From positions 186,001 through 250,000 of the forward strand of contig CAYWTS010000001.1 of the NCBI GenBank assembly GCA_964461265.1: a stretch of 64,000 nt of DNA, given 5' to 3'. The notes below the pieces were generated by a model that ran no database searches, had not been told where the DNA came from, and saw only the letters and a program-made list of their open reading frames with translations. A program made the position numbers and the translations under genes. Shown in pieces: positions 37,215 to 46,719 of the stretch; the stretch's first letter is position 1; the number at the start of each line of letters is the position of its first letter. Source of the stretch: CAYWTS01 sp964461265. GTDB lineage: Bacteria; Bacteroidota; Ignavibacteria; Tepidaquicellales; OLB5.

Positions 37215-38766
37215 CCGAGCGTCGTTCTCTTATAACGGTAACCTTTATTTGTCCGGGGTATTCCATCTCTTCCTGAATCTTTCCGGCAATATCTGCAGCA
37301 AGCTGGTCAGCCATAACATCGCTGATTTTTTCGTGTTCAACTATAACACGTACTTCTCTCCCCGCTTGTATTGCATAAGTTTTTCCCACACCTTCGAATG
37401 ATTTTGCAAGCTCTTCGAGTTTCTGCAATCTCTTAACGTACGCTTCAACCGATTCACGCCTTGCACCAGGTCTTGCACCGCTAATTGCATCGGCTGACTG
37501 GACAAGAACAGCAATTGGATGTTCCATTTCCATATCTTCATGATGTGCGCCTATGGCATTGCATACAATCTGGTGTTCTTTGTACTTTTTAGCAAGCTCG
37601 TAACCAAGTATTGCATGAGGTCCTTCTACTTCTTTATCCACAACCTTACCAATATCGTGCAATAAACCCGCCCGTTTTGCCAGAATAGGGTCAAGTCCTA
37701 GCTCAACAGCCATTATCCCGCAAATATGCGAAACTTCGATGCTATGCTGCAAAAGATTCTGTCCATAACTGGATCGGTATTTCATCTTACCAACCATTTT
37801 TACAAACTCAGGATGCAATCCGTGCAAACCCACTTCAATAAGAGTATTTTCACCAATCCGGATAATCTCCTCTTCAAGTTCTTTTTTAACTTTATCCACA
37901 ACCTCTTCAATCCTTGTAGGGTGAATCCTGCCGTCGGCTATTAATCTTTCCATAGCTAACTTAGCAACTTCTCTTCTGAATGGATCGAAAGCAGAAATTG
38001 TAATTGCTTCAGGTGTATCATCTACAATAATATCAACACCTGTCACCGCTTCAAAAGCTCTGACGTTTCTGCCTTCTTTACCAATTATCCTGCCTTTAAG
38101 TTCGTCATTCTCTATATTTAACACACTTACAGTTGTTTCAACCGAATGATCAGCTGCGGTCCGCTGTATTGCCTGTACTATTAAGTTCTTTGCGTAACGT
38201 TTGGATTCAAGTCTCATCTCGTCGCGGATATCTTTCAGTTCCTGAGCACATTGCATTTTTGCTTCGGTTATCAAATTGTTAATCAATATCTGTTTTGCTT
38301 CTTCCTGAGTTAAGCCTGCAATCTTTTCCAGCTTCACATTTTGTTCATGTATTAAGCTATCGAGTTTTTCTTCTTTCGCACTGATATCCTGGTACTTTTG
38401 ATTTAAAGATTTTTCAAGCTTATCCTGTTCTCTTTCACGTTTTGCCAGGTTATCAATTTTTTTGTCAAGAAGCTCGTCTTTTTCCTGAAGTTGTTTTTCA
38501 AAAGCTCTCAGTTTATTCTTCCTGTTATGGTAATCCTGGTCAAATTCCTGTTTTTTCTTGTACCATTCATCTTTAACTTCCAGCAGTTTTTCCTTTTTCA
38601 GGTTTAATGCAGCTTTCTCTGCATCAGCAATAATATTCTTTGCCTGCTCTTCTGCTGACATCAATCGTACTCTGGTAGCTCTTGCATTTACAAACCAACC
38701 TAGGTAAAAGATAATACCGCAAAGCAAAACAACTATCGGGATCAATATATACAGTTCTAGTGTCAT
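37198..38766 (-). CDS. rny: Ribonuclease Y
   Basis: This 522-residue membrane-anchored endoribonuclease initiates mRNA decay in many bacteria that lack RNase E. It has one N-terminal membrane helix (LYILIPIVVLLCGIIFYLGWF), a long charged coiled coil (about 35-200), a KH domain (LKGRIIGKEGRNVRAFEAVTG, VDIIVDDTPEAITISAFDP) and an HD phosphohydrolase domain (LLHDIGKVVDKE, AIGAHHEDMEMEHP). The length is typical (510-525). The gene follows the 6S-like RNA and zapA on the same strand, an order that ties it to the cell-division/phenylalanyl-tRNA synthetase block. Confidence 0.98.
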   Translation of the reverse strand: MTLELYILIPIVVLLCGIIFYLGWFVNARATRVRLMSAEEQAKNIIADAEKAALNLKKEKLLEVKDEWYKKKQEFDQDYHNRKNKLRAFEKQLQEKDELLDKKIDNLAKREREQDKLEKSLNQKYQDISAKEEKLDSLIHEQNVKLEKIAGLTQEEAKQILINNLITEAKMQCAQELKDIRDEMRLESKRYAKNLIVQAIQRTAADHSVETTVSVLNIENDELKGRIIGKEGRNVRAFEAVTGVDIIVDDTPEAITISAFDPFRREVAKLAMERLIADGRIHPTRIEEVVDKVKKELEEEIIRIGENTLIEVGLHGLHPEFVKMVGKMKYRSSYGQNLLQHSIEVSHICGIMAVELGLDPILAKRAGLLHDIGKVVDKEVEGPHAILGYELAKKYKEHQIVCNAIGAHHEDMEMEHPIAVLVQSADAISGARPGARRESVEAYVKRLQKLEELAKSFEGVGKTYAIQAGREVRVIVEHEKISDVMADQLAADIAGKIQEEMEYPGQIKVTVIRERRSVAYAK

Positions 38767-38830
38767 TATTTTACTCCTGTGACCTGCCTTTTTAAAAACA
38801 GGTAATATATTTTAAAAAAATTCAATAAAA

Positions 38831-39071
38831 AAACCGCACACGATTTAGACCGCAGTGAAAGGCATTAGAACCCTTTCTTAGTACGGTGGGAAGTGCCGAA
38901 ATGTTTTTTGCTTCCACTGTTCACCATTTTCCCTTTTATGGAAAACAGATGAATCCCTCTCACGGTCACCCGGATAGGGTGAGGCCTGTAATCAACATGT
39001 TACACGAGCTTACCTCCCATTAAGTAGTGTTGGTTCTACTTTATTTGACTACGGTCGGTCGGTGCGGTTTA
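38831..39071 (-). ncRNA. ssrS: Probable 6S RNA (RNA polymerase-binding regulatory RNA)
   Basis: The 358-base gap between zapA and rny holds a GC-richer, highly foldable segment. On the minus strand AACCGCAC (39069-39062) pairs with GTGCGGTT (38839-38832). After an internal loop, GACCGTAGT (39056-39048) pairs with ACTGCGGTC (38856-38848), including one G-T wobble. A central hairpin (CCTCACCC...GGGTGA...GTGAG, about 38985-38954) sits between. The 3' stem runs directly into seven T residues, giving an intrinsic terminator on this strand. A ~240-base rod closed by its ends with a large central bubble, next to zapA, is the known arrangement of 6S RNA. The identity is inferred from structure and position; another structured RNA cannot be excluded. 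Confidence 0.6.
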
Positions 39072-39124
39072 AAAATATCACGACCTTATAATAAAGAACT
39101 TTATTTTGCTGTAAAAAGCCGCTA

Positions 39125-39424
39125 CTATGTGTTATTTTCGATGTACTCGTTAATATCTTTAACTTGAGAACTTAGAGAAGTTAATAAAGATTTGTAATTC
39201 TGGTCTACAACGAAGTTGTTATTTTTCTCTTTGAAATAGTTCTCTGCAATATTCAAAGCCGATACGATAGCAATGGTGAAATCAGACTGATTAGGAATAT
39301 CATTTTGAATCTTATGCATTAATGAATCTACATGCTGAGCACTTTTTTCCACTAGTTCAATATCATCGCCTTTAAGAGTATAATGATTGTTGAATATTTT
39401 TATCCTGATATCCTTCTGATCCAT
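39125..39424 (-). CDS. zapA: Cell division protein ZapA
   Basis: This 99-residue protein matches ZapA, which bundles FtsZ filaments at the division site. It has the N-terminal beta-hairpin domain (IRIKIFNNHYTLKGDDIELVEKSAQHVD) followed by a long C-terminal coiled coil (IAIVSALNIAENYFKEK...). Length is normal. The order pheT-coiled coil-zapA-6S RNA-rny fits the usual gene neighbourhood in Bacteroidota. Confidence 0.93.
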   Translation of the reverse strand: MDQKDIRIKIFNNHYTLKGDDIELVEKSAQHVDSLMHKIQNDIPNQSDFTIAIVSALNIAENYFKEKNNNFVVDQNYKSLLTSLSSQVKDINEYIENNT

Positions 39425-39494
39425 GGTTTTTTATTTGTTTTGTTTAATAAACATACCGCAGTCAAATAATAATCTGTAATTCCATTATCAAGAA

Positions 39495-39854
39495 TTAAAA
39501 ATTATTACTTGTTTGCTGTTCAAGATGCACATCAAGCCTTGCCATAAGTTCCCTGATCCTTGACTTAAGCATATTTTTTTCTTCAACCGACATTCGATTC
39601 TTTTTTTCTACAAGTAGTTTGTTCTTTAAATCGCTGATTTCTTTATCTTTATTCAGGAGGTCTGAGTTCCTATTTGATACCTCTAATTTTAACTCAGAAA
39701 CTTCATGTTCCAGTTCCTTTAACTTATCTTTAAGCTCACGATTTGAATCACGTGTTTCATTATAATTTTCCACCAGGTTTTTTATCCTCGTGAAAAGTTT
39801 GTCCAATTCGCTTTTCAATCCAAAATCACTGACTTTTAAAATTGCATTATCCAT
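39495..39854 (-). CDS. Small coiled-coil protein (possible ZapB-like partner)
   Basis: This 119-residue, charged protein is almost entirely coiled coil (about residues 10-110: LDKLFTRIKNLVENYNETR, LEHEVSELKLEVSNRNSDL). The RIKNLVENY segment resembles the opening of short division-associated coiled-coil proteins. It lies 70 bases before zapA and begins directly after the phenylalanyl-tRNA synthetase fragment. Its position makes a ZapB-like or division-scaffold role reasonable, but this is inference. Confidence 0.8.
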   Translation of the reverse strand: MDNAILKVSDFGLKSELDKLFTRIKNLVENYNETRDSNRELKDKLKELEHEVSELKLEVSNRNSDLLNKDKEISDLKNKLLVEKKNRMSVEEKNMLKSRIRELMARLDVHLEQQTSNNF

Positions 39855-40208
39855 TTAATTTCTTAACTCAGCGTTAAGTGTTTTTTTAAGATTGTTAATT
39901 ATTTCCTGCTGTAAAGAATTTATTTCATCGTTAGTTAAGGTTCTGTCATCTGACTGAAATACAAGTTCAAATGTATAGCTTAACTTCTCAGAATTCTCTC
40001 TGCCAAAATCATATATATCATATAATTCAACTTTTCGAAGTAATCCTTTGACCGGTGATTTCCATATTTTTTGAATTAAATCCCCTGCTTTTACGTCCCT
40101 TTTTACAGAAACCGATAAATCCCGTAAAACCGGCGGATAATTCGAATAATAAGAAAATCTTTTATTAACGTTACTGTATTTCTCTAACTTCTCTAACGTA
40201 ATTCGCAT
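39855..40208 (-). CDS. pheT: FDX-ACB (anticodon-binding) domain of phenylalanyl-tRNA synthetase beta, separate reading frame
   Basis: This 117-residue frame is the complete C-terminal FDX-ACB domain of PheT: FSYYSNYPPVLRDLSVSV, KVELYDIYDFGRENSEKLSYTFELVFQSDD, RTLTNDEINSLQQEII and AELR at the end. In nearly all bacteria it is part of the ~800-residue beta chain. Here it is in the -1 frame relative to the upstream pheT body, whose stop lies 16 bases inside this frame. Its ATG (40208-40206) gives MRITLEKLEKYS, which matches the linker normally joining the two parts. A one-base deletion or a real split with translational coupling are both possible. Confidence 0.9.
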   Translation of the reverse strand: MRITLEKLEKYSNVNKRFSYYSNYPPVLRDLSVSVKRDVKAGDLIQKIWKSPVKGLLRKVELYDIYDFGRENSEKLSYTFELVFQSDDRTLTNDEINSLQQEIINNLKKTLNAELRN

Positions 40209-42250
40209 ACTATAACCGGTTTATCTATGTCAAATTCCTTTAATACTTTATCGTTAAACTGGTATATCATAGCAATTACATCATCTCTAATCTTATATTC
40301 AACAATATTCTCAAACTTAGACGTATAATAATAATAATTTGTATTATAATTTTCAATATTGATTTTCTCTAGCAAAGCTTCAACTTCAGCTTTCATGTCA
40401 AGAAGGTCAAAATCTCTTCTCTTTTGGTCGTGTGATTTCCCGTCATATTCTCCTGCTAATGTCAAAAAAACGACTTTTCTTTCATCAGCTATTCCATCAT
40501 TAACATTGAAAATGTCACCGCTTTCTATGAATTTTAATGATTTATTAAGATTATCAAAATTATTTTTTACAGTATTCAAAGTATCAACAAACATACTTGT
40601 TCTCATTACGTTCATTTCATCGCTTGAAGGATTTTGCAGTTTAATATAGTCTTCGGTGAATAGACGTGTTTTATTTTCATCAACCAGTGTATTGGTTATT
40701 ACTTCCTTAAACCCCCTGCCTATAAAATAATTCCTAATCCTGTTATTAAAATCGAAGTGAACATCTGAAAATGTTTTTGTATCATAAGTTATAATATCTT
40801 TATCTGCATCTTCGATATTATCATAACCATAGATGCGTGCTACTTCCTCAATTAAGTCAACTTCATCTTTTAAATCATCATACCTGTGCAATGGTATTTC
40901 ATAAAGTAAACTGTTGCCTTCATCTTTATAATCACTTATGCCTATTAAACCAAGTGAATCGATTATTTCTGATTTTGATATCTCTTTACCTATTAAATGA
41001 GCTACCCTTTCTGTTCTTAAATTTATTATGCGTTTAGGCAATTTCTTTGGATATACATCAATTATCCCGTTCACAATTTTACCGCCGCTTAGTTCTGCAA
41101 TCAGTTCGGCAGATCTATTGCACGCCCACCCAACCATCTCAATATTTACTCCCCTCTCGAAACGGTATGATGAATCTGTTTGCAAACCGAGATATTTAGA
41201 AGATTTCCTTGTAAGTATTGTGTCGAAATATGCAGATTCTATAAATACATTTTTTGTCTTTTCTGTTATTTCAGAATTCTCACCTCCCATTATGCCTGCA
41301 AGGGCTACAGGTTTTACCGCATCACAAATTAATAGAATATCATTCCTTAATTCTCTTTCTTTTCCATCAAGAGTAGTAAATTTTTTTATTCCATTTGCAC
41401 TTTTTACAATTATTTTTTGGCATTCAATTAAATCGTAGTCAAATGCATGCAGTGGCTGTCCGCATTCAAGCATAACAAAGTTCGTTACATCCACAACATT
41501 ATTAATAGGTCTTAAACCCACAGAAAGAAGTTTATTCTTTAACCAATCCGGTGATTCCTTTATTGTTATATCTTTAACTATTCTACCGCAATACCTGTAA
41601 CAGCCATCCGGATTTTCAATTTCAACATTTATTAAATCTAAAATATCATCACCGCTGAAGAATTCCCTATTATAATCTTGAATTTTTAAATTCAAATTTT
41701 TAACTACCGCACCCACTTCTCTTGCAACACCAATATGCGAGAGCAAATCACCCCTGTTTGGTGTAACACCAATATCAATAACCACATCATTATATCCAAG
41801 ATATTCAGCAAAAGGGTTACCAACAGGAATTCGATCTTCTAAAACCATAATACCCGCTTGATCATCACCCAGGTTCATTTCTTTTTCAGAACAAATCATA
41901 CCTTCGGAGATTTCACCTCTTATCTTGGTCTTTAGCAGTTCAAAACCGCTATTAGGAATTACAGCGCCCGGAAGTGCTACACATACAGTTTGTCCTGCAC
42001 CTACATTCGGAGCACCGCATACAATATTTCTTATTTTATCACCTGTATCAACCTTGCAAACAGTAAGCTTATCTGCATTCGGATGCTTTTTTCTTTCCAG
42101 TACTTTACCTATAACAAAATTCTTTAGTGTATCCGCCTGATTTTCAATACTTTCTATATCTAAACCTATCGAAATTAATCCATTTATTAATTCATCCTGT
42201 GAAATGTTTATATCTATGTAATCTTTTAACCAGTTAAGACTAACCTTCAT
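40193..42250 (-). CDS. pheT: Phenylalanyl-tRNA synthetase beta subunit, lacking its last domain
   Basis: From the ATG giving MKVSLNWLKDYIDI (an ATG three codons earlier is also open) this frame encodes PheT up to the end of the core catalytic-like module. It contains the tRNA-binding EMAP/OB region (FVIGKVLERKKHPNADKLTVCKVDTG, IVCGAPNVGAGQTVCVALPGA), B3/B4 editing domain (NRGDLLSHIGVAREVGAV, CGQPLHAFDYD), B5 domain and the synthetase fold (YRFERGVN, LQNPSSDEMNVMRTSM). It stops at DKPVIVCELR, about 110 residues short of family length; the missing FDX-ACB domain is in the overlapping next frame. pheS is not in this window. The beta chain pairs with PheS to charge tRNA-Phe. Confidence 0.95.
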   Translation of the reverse strand: MKVSLNWLKDYIDINISQDELINGLISIGLDIESIENQADTLKNFVIGKVLERKKHPNADKLTVCKVDTGDKIRNIVCGAPNVGAGQTVCVALPGAVIPNSGFELLKTKIRGEISEGMICSEKEMNLGDDQAGIMVLEDRIPVGNPFAEYLGYNDVVIDIGVTPNRGDLLSHIGVAREVGAVVKNLNLKIQDYNREFFSGDDILDLINVEIENPDGCYRYCGRIVKDITIKESPDWLKNKLLSVGLRPINNVVDVTNFVMLECGQPLHAFDYDLIECQKIIVKSANGIKKFTTLDGKERELRNDILLICDAVKPVALAGIMGGENSEITEKTKNVFIESAYFDTILTRKSSKYLGLQTDSSYRFERGVNIEMVGWACNRSAELIAELSGGKIVNGIIDVYPKKLPKRIINLRTERVAHLIGKEISKSEIIDSLGLIGISDYKDEGNSLLYEIPLHRYDDLKDEVDLIEEVARIYGYDNIEDADKDIITYDTKTFSDVHFDFNNRIRNYFIGRGFKEVITNTLVDENKTRLFTEDYIKLQNPSSDEMNVMRTSMFVDTLNTVKNNFDNLNKSLKFIESGDIFNVNDGIADERKVVFLTLAGEYDGKSHDQKRRDFDLLDMKAEVEALLEKINIENYNTNYYYYTSKFENIVEYKIRDDVIAMIYQFNDKVLKEFDIDKPVIVCELR

Positions 42251-42369
42251 AATCAGCAAATATAACCAATTGAATTTTAATGATAAATGAATACATTAAT
42301 ATTAATAAGCAACTTTTTATTTTACATAGAATTTGCCAATTTTGTAAAACTAAAAATATTTTGATCTCA

Positions 42370-43068
42370 ATGAAAAATTTCATTATAATTTTAATATTTC
42401 TTCTTTCAAAAAGTAATTTGATATATCCACAGCAAAAAGAAGATAAAAAACAATTTAAAGATGATTTTAACCTTGAAAGCTGCACCCTTCTTTCAACCGG
42501 CAGAAACACATATTTTATTTTAGAGCCCGGTTACTTTTTAAAACTTCGGGGTATCGACAAAGGCGATACAGCACAACTAATAGTTACTGTACTAAATGAA
42601 ACAAAAATGGTTGGAAATGTAGAATGCCGAGTTGTTGAAGAAAATGAATCCGTAAATGGCAGGCAAATAGAAATTTCAAAGAATTACTTTGCCTTTTGCA
42701 AAGAAACCGGTGATATATATTATTTTGGTGAGGACGTTGATATTTATAAAAAGGGAAAAATTGTAAGTCACTCCGGCGGCTGGCTCGCTGAAGGCAATAA
42801 TAAACCCGGTTTAATTATGCCCGGTACATATGAAATCGGCTATAAGTACCACCAGGAAATAGCACCGGATGTTGCAATGGACAGAGCGGAAATTATCAGC
42901 ATAAGCGAAACTCTTATTACTTCTGCAGGTAATTTTACAAACTGTCTTAAAACTGAGGAAACCACACCTCTTGAACCGAAAGAAAAAGAATTTAAATATT
43001 ATGCTCCGGGAATTGGGTTGATAAAGGAGGAAAATTTATTGCTTGTTGAATATGGGTCTGTGAAGTAA
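42370..43068 (+). CDS. Secreted protein of unknown function
   Basis: The start at 42370 gives a proper signal peptide (MKNFIIILIFLLSKSNLIYPQQ); an ATG at 42280 in the same frame would add an unlikely 30-residue extension. The mature part of about 210 residues includes GYFLKLRGIDKGDTAQLIVTV, a redundant glycine/proline segment (GGWLAEGNNKPGLIMPGTYEIG), DRAEIISISETLITSAGNF and KEFKYYAPGIGLIKEENL. This pattern recurs in secreted proteins of several phyla, often beside metal or redox proteins, but has no named function that I know. It is divergent from pheT. Confidence 0.75.
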   Translation: MKNFIIILIFLLSKSNLIYPQQKEDKKQFKDDFNLESCTLLSTGRNTYFILEPGYFLKLRGIDKGDTAQLIVTVLNETKMVGNVECRVVEENESVNGRQIEISKNYFAFCKETGDIYYFGEDVDIYKKGKIVSHSGGWLAEGNNKPGLIMPGTYEIGYKYHQEIAPDVAMDRAEIISISETLITSAGNFTNCLKTEETTPLEPKEKEFKYYAPGIGLIKEENLLLVEYGSVK

Positions 43069-43308
43069 AGTATGCAGATAATAAGTTGATTTGAGAATGA
43101 TAAACTTTTTCCAATAATGCACTATATCATACCTACAGCATTAGTTACTACTTTAATCTTTTTTACAAAGATATCATCCTTACAGAATAGATTTATTTAT
43201 CTAAACTCATTTATAAAAAAATTTTACATTATTCCTTTAGGAACAAAATATTGGTAAAACTAATACTGAATGCCAATAAAGTTCGGTAGGACGAATAAAT
43301 CCAGGGGT

Positions 43309-44622
43309 TTAAAAGTTTTTTTTAACATCTCCATACAAATCATATTCATCAGCTTCAGTAATTTTTACTTTTACAAATTGACCGATTTTCATCTTACCTT
43401 TTTTTATCAGGACTTCATTATCAATTTCAGGCGAGTCAAATTCGGTTCTGCCAATGTAATAATCCCCTTCTACCCTATCTAACAGCACTTTAAGCGTTTT
43501 ACCAATTAAACTTTCATTATGTTTTTGGGATATCTTACGCTGTATATTCATTATTTTCTTAGCCCTTTGCTTTTTTATTTTCATAGGGACATCATCTTTC
43601 ATTTTATAGGCATAAGTTTGCTCTTCGTGTGAATAAGTAAAAACACCAAGCCTTTCGAATTTGGTATCCTTTACCCATTTGGCTAGTTCTTCAAATTCCA
43701 ATTCCGTCTCACCCGGATAGCCCGTTATCAGCGTTGTTCTGATTGCTATATCCGGAACTCTTTTTCGGATTTCGTTAATAAGTTCTATGGTTTTTTCTTT
43801 TGTTATTCCTCTACGCATGGATAATAGAATTCTGTTATTAATATGCTGTAAAGGTATATCTAGGTATTTGCAAATGTTTTCCCTTTCCCTCATTACATCA
43901 AGCACATCCATCGGAAATCCGGATGGGAAAGCATAATGAAGCCGAATCCATTCAAGACCCTTAATATCTGATAGTCTTTTAAGTAAATCTGCCAGGGTAC
44001 GTTTTCCGTAGATATCAAGTCCGTAATATGTGAGGTCTTGTGCAATGAGTATAAGTTCCTTTACTCCTTTATTAGTTAGATTTTGAGCTTGCTTTACAAG
44101 TACTTTTTTAGGTATTGAAACGTGCTTACCTCTCATTAAGGGAATAGCACAGAATGAACAGGGCTTATCGCAACCCTCTGAGATTTTAAAATACGCATAA
44201 TGTCTTGGTGTAGTAAGAAGTCTTTCGCCAACGAGTTCTTTTTTATAATCTGCTCCAAGAGTTCTCAGTAACCGATGCAGGTCTTGGGTACCGAAATAAC
44301 GGTCAACATTGGGGATTTCTTTTTCCAGTTCTAGCTTATACCGTTCTGAAAGACATCCGGTTACAAACAGCTTCTCTATTTTACCTCTCTCCTTAGCTTT
44401 AACGTATTCAAGTATTGTGTTTATCGATTCTTCTTTTGCATCGTCTATAAACCCGCATGTATTAATAATAACGATGGGTGAGTTGTTATTTTCTGAATCA
44501 AAAATGACCTCATAGTTATTTGCATTTAATTGGGTTAACAGGAGTTCAGAATCGTAAATGTTCTTTGAACAACCAAGAGTTACAATGTTTATCCTGGTTT
44601 TATTTATTCTTTTAGTTATCAA
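43309..44622 (-). CDS. rimO: Ribosomal protein S12 methylthiotransferase RimO
   Basis: This 437-residue radical SAM enzyme adds a methylthio group to a conserved aspartate of S12. The N-terminal UPF0004 domain has the three cluster cysteines (TLGCSKN, NTCGFIDDAKEES and VTGCLSERY); the radical SAM core has CDKPCSFCAIP (CxxxCxxC), and the C-terminal TRAM domain ends with KIGQFVKVKITEADEYDLYG. GCSKN and the TRAM aspect (tyrosine-rich end) favour RimO over MiaB. It stands alone; the 240 bases on its left contain no gene that I can see. Confidence 0.96.
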   Translation of the reverse strand: MITKRINKTRINIVTLGCSKNIYDSELLLTQLNANNYEVIFDSENNNSPIVIINTCGFIDDAKEESINTILEYVKAKERGKIEKLFVTGCLSERYKLELEKEIPNVDRYFGTQDLHRLLRTLGADYKKELVGERLLTTPRHYAYFKISEGCDKPCSFCAIPLMRGKHVSIPKKVLVKQAQNLTNKGVKELILIAQDLTYYGLDIYGKRTLADLLKRLSDIKGLEWIRLHYAFPSGFPMDVLDVMRERENICKYLDIPLQHINNRILLSMRRGITKEKTIELINEIRKRVPDIAIRTTLITGYPGETELEFEELAKWVKDTKFERLGVFTYSHEEQTYAYKMKDDVPMKIKKQRAKKIMNIQRKISQKHNESLIGKTLKVLLDRVEGDYYIGRTEFDSPEIDNEVLIKKGKMKIGQFVKVKITEADEYDLYGDVKKNF

Positions 44623-44810
44623 GTAATTTCGCTTTTATTTCATTTTCTTTTTTAAGTTCAAAATATCAAAATCTAATTTTCAAATCAAACTCAAGGTCTA
44701 AAATTTTAAATATTAAATAAAACAATTCTAAACATGAGATAGCTCCTAATTCTTTAATATTATGCATTCAGAATTTATTTAAAAATCATGATTTTGCTAT
44801 TAAGCATTAT

Positions 44811-46616
44811 TTATTCATCCCACCTACGCTGAAGCCAGCTTTCATAAATAGATTTTTGCAGTTCTGTTGGTTTAGAAACTTTAGTGAGCTTGTAATTTGG
44901 GACTTTCATATCCTCAAGTGCTATTGTAAAATCACGCAGTTTATTATCGCGAACAACAGTAACTTTGTACTTCTGGCCTGTTTGCAGTGTTTTGAACCTG
45001 TTTTCCATCTCATTATAGCTAAGCTTTAAGCTATCAATTGCAATAATTTCATCACCAACCATAATTCCTGCCTTCTCTGATGATGAACCGGCAAAAACTT
45101 CAGTAATTACTATCTTCTCACCGTAAGGTTCGGTTTTTAAACCAACAATAGGCATGAAAGTACTGTCTTCTGCAATTAGTTCAAGTCCAGCATAACCAAG
45201 ATACATTTCCCAATCCAGAGGTTTTGTACCGTAAAGATAATCATCAAAGAAATCATTTAAACTCTTTCCGCAGAATTCTTCACAGGTATTTATGAAATCT
45301 TTATTTGTATAACCGGTACCCAAAGGATACTTCATTAGCATAGTTCTGAATACATTATCAAGGGAATATTTATTTTTTGAGTTTTGCCTGATACAAAGAT
45401 CAAGGATTAACGATACCCAGGAACCTTTAGCGTAATAATCAGTTTCGGCGTTATAACTGTTAGAGTTCTGCTTCCAGAATTTAATCCAGGCATCAAAACT
45501 GGATTCTGCAAGAGATTGGATTCTGTTCCCTGGTCGGCGCTTTTCTTCCCTCACACCGCTGGTTATTTCCCCGAAAAATCTCTCTGCACTATATTGCCCT
45601 GTTCGTAAAATCATCAATCCATCGTAATATGATGTTGAGCCTTCAGCAATCCACAGTTCTTCTGTATAATTTTCTTTTGTGTAATCGTACGGTGAAAGAG
45701 CTTTTGGCCTTAGCTGCTTAACATTCCAAGTATGGAAAAACTCATGCGAAACTAACCTTAAAAAATTTATATATACCTTTTCCGAGATATTGGAATTTGT
45801 GTTGAACGCATCCGGTCTAACACCAATGACCGTTGAGTTAATATGCTCGGTTCCCCCTCCGCTTTGTGGTGTACAATGGAGAATAAAAACATATTTATTA
45901 TAAGGTATATATCCCCAAAAGCTAATATTAGCTTCGATGATTTTAGAAAAATCATTTATTAACCTTGTGGAATCAAATTCAACTTCTCCAAAAAGGCTAA
46001 TGATATACTGTTTACCTCTAAGTTCAAAGAATATATCTTTTTGAGTTCCAATTTCTAACGGACAATCAGCAAGCATGTCGTAATTCTCAGCTGTAAATAA
46101 GCAAGGATTACCGTTTAGGTTATCAAGCCCCGTTGTCACATGCCAGTTTTGAAAAGGAATCACTTCAAGTGTAACAGGCTTGTTTCTGTACTTTTCCGAA
46201 TACATAAAAACTGCAGTTCCGTTTACGAATCCGTGTTTCTCGTCTAATTCCCTGGTTCTTAAATTAAAGCTATTCGCAAAAACTTTATATGAAATCCTAA
46301 CTAGTTTATTTCTATTGGTATTGATTACCCATGTTGACTTATCATCTTTATGCCATTTAAGTTTTTCACCTCCGGGTAATTCAGCATTGAACTCCTGCAC
46401 ACCTGATGAAAAATCAAAAATTAGATATCTTCCCGGACGCCAGGCTGGCATAACTAATCTAAGTGTTCTTTCTTCATCACTGATATTTTCGAGGCATATT
46501 TCTACCTCATATAGATGTGTCGATGGATTAGGCATCAATAATTTGTACTTTACAGAAGTATTTTGAGCAGTTCCCATAGATATTAAAAATATTAAATTTA
46601 AAATAAAAATTTTCAT
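44811..46616 (-). CDS. M61-family metallopeptidase with PDZ domain
   Basis: This 601-residue secreted protease has a signal peptide, an N-terminal beta domain (DEERTLRLVMPAWRPGRYLIFD is the M61 signature), the zinc motif HEFFHTWNVKQLRP with the glutamate ligand in ELWIAEGSTSYYDGL, and a C-terminal PDZ domain (AGSSSEKAGIMVGDEIIAID). M61 enzymes such as Sphingomonas glycyl aminopeptidase cleave N-terminal Gly/Ala residues. The PDZ domain probably recognises substrate ends. No sorting domain, so it should stay in the periplasm or be membrane-linked. Neighbours are unrelated. Confidence 0.93.
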   Translation of the reverse strand: MKIFILNLIFLISMGTAQNTSVKYKLLMPNPSTHLYEVEICLENISDEERTLRLVMPAWRPGRYLIFDFSSGVQEFNAELPGGEKLKWHKDDKSTWVINTNRNKLVRISYKVFANSFNLRTRELDEKHGFVNGTAVFMYSEKYRNKPVTLEVIPFQNWHVTTGLDNLNGNPCLFTAENYDMLADCPLEIGTQKDIFFELRGKQYIISLFGEVEFDSTRLINDFSKIIEANISFWGYIPYNKYVFILHCTPQSGGGTEHINSTVIGVRPDAFNTNSNISEKVYINFLRLVSHEFFHTWNVKQLRPKALSPYDYTKENYTEELWIAEGSTSYYDGLMILRTGQYSAERFFGEITSGVREEKRRPGNRIQSLAESSFDAWIKFWKQNSNSYNAETDYYAKGSWVSLILDLCIRQNSKNKYSLDNVFRTMLMKYPLGTGYTNKDFINTCEEFCGKSLNDFFDDYLYGTKPLDWEMYLGYAGLELIAEDSTFMPIVGLKTEPYGEKIVITEVFAGSSSEKAGIMVGDEIIAIDSLKLSYNEMENRFKTLQTGQKYKVTVVRDNKLRDFTIALEDMKVPNYKLTKVSKPTELQKSIYESWLQRRWDE

Positions 46617-46719
46617 CCGCTAAATTGTGTATAAATTATTTAAAATTTAAGATTAAAATAAATGTATCTGAAATAATATAAAAATTTACGATATTGAAAC
46701 AGAAATAAAATATTTAATA

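Noticed and set aside
40190..40210. Programmed -1 ribosomal frameshift in pheT
   Set aside because: No standard slippery heptamer or clear downstream stem was seen; a deletion or a true split is more likely on present evidence.
42240..42509. 89-residue minus-strand open frame before pheT
   Set aside because: It lies antisense to the signal peptide region of the secreted protein at 42370 and has no recognisable features.
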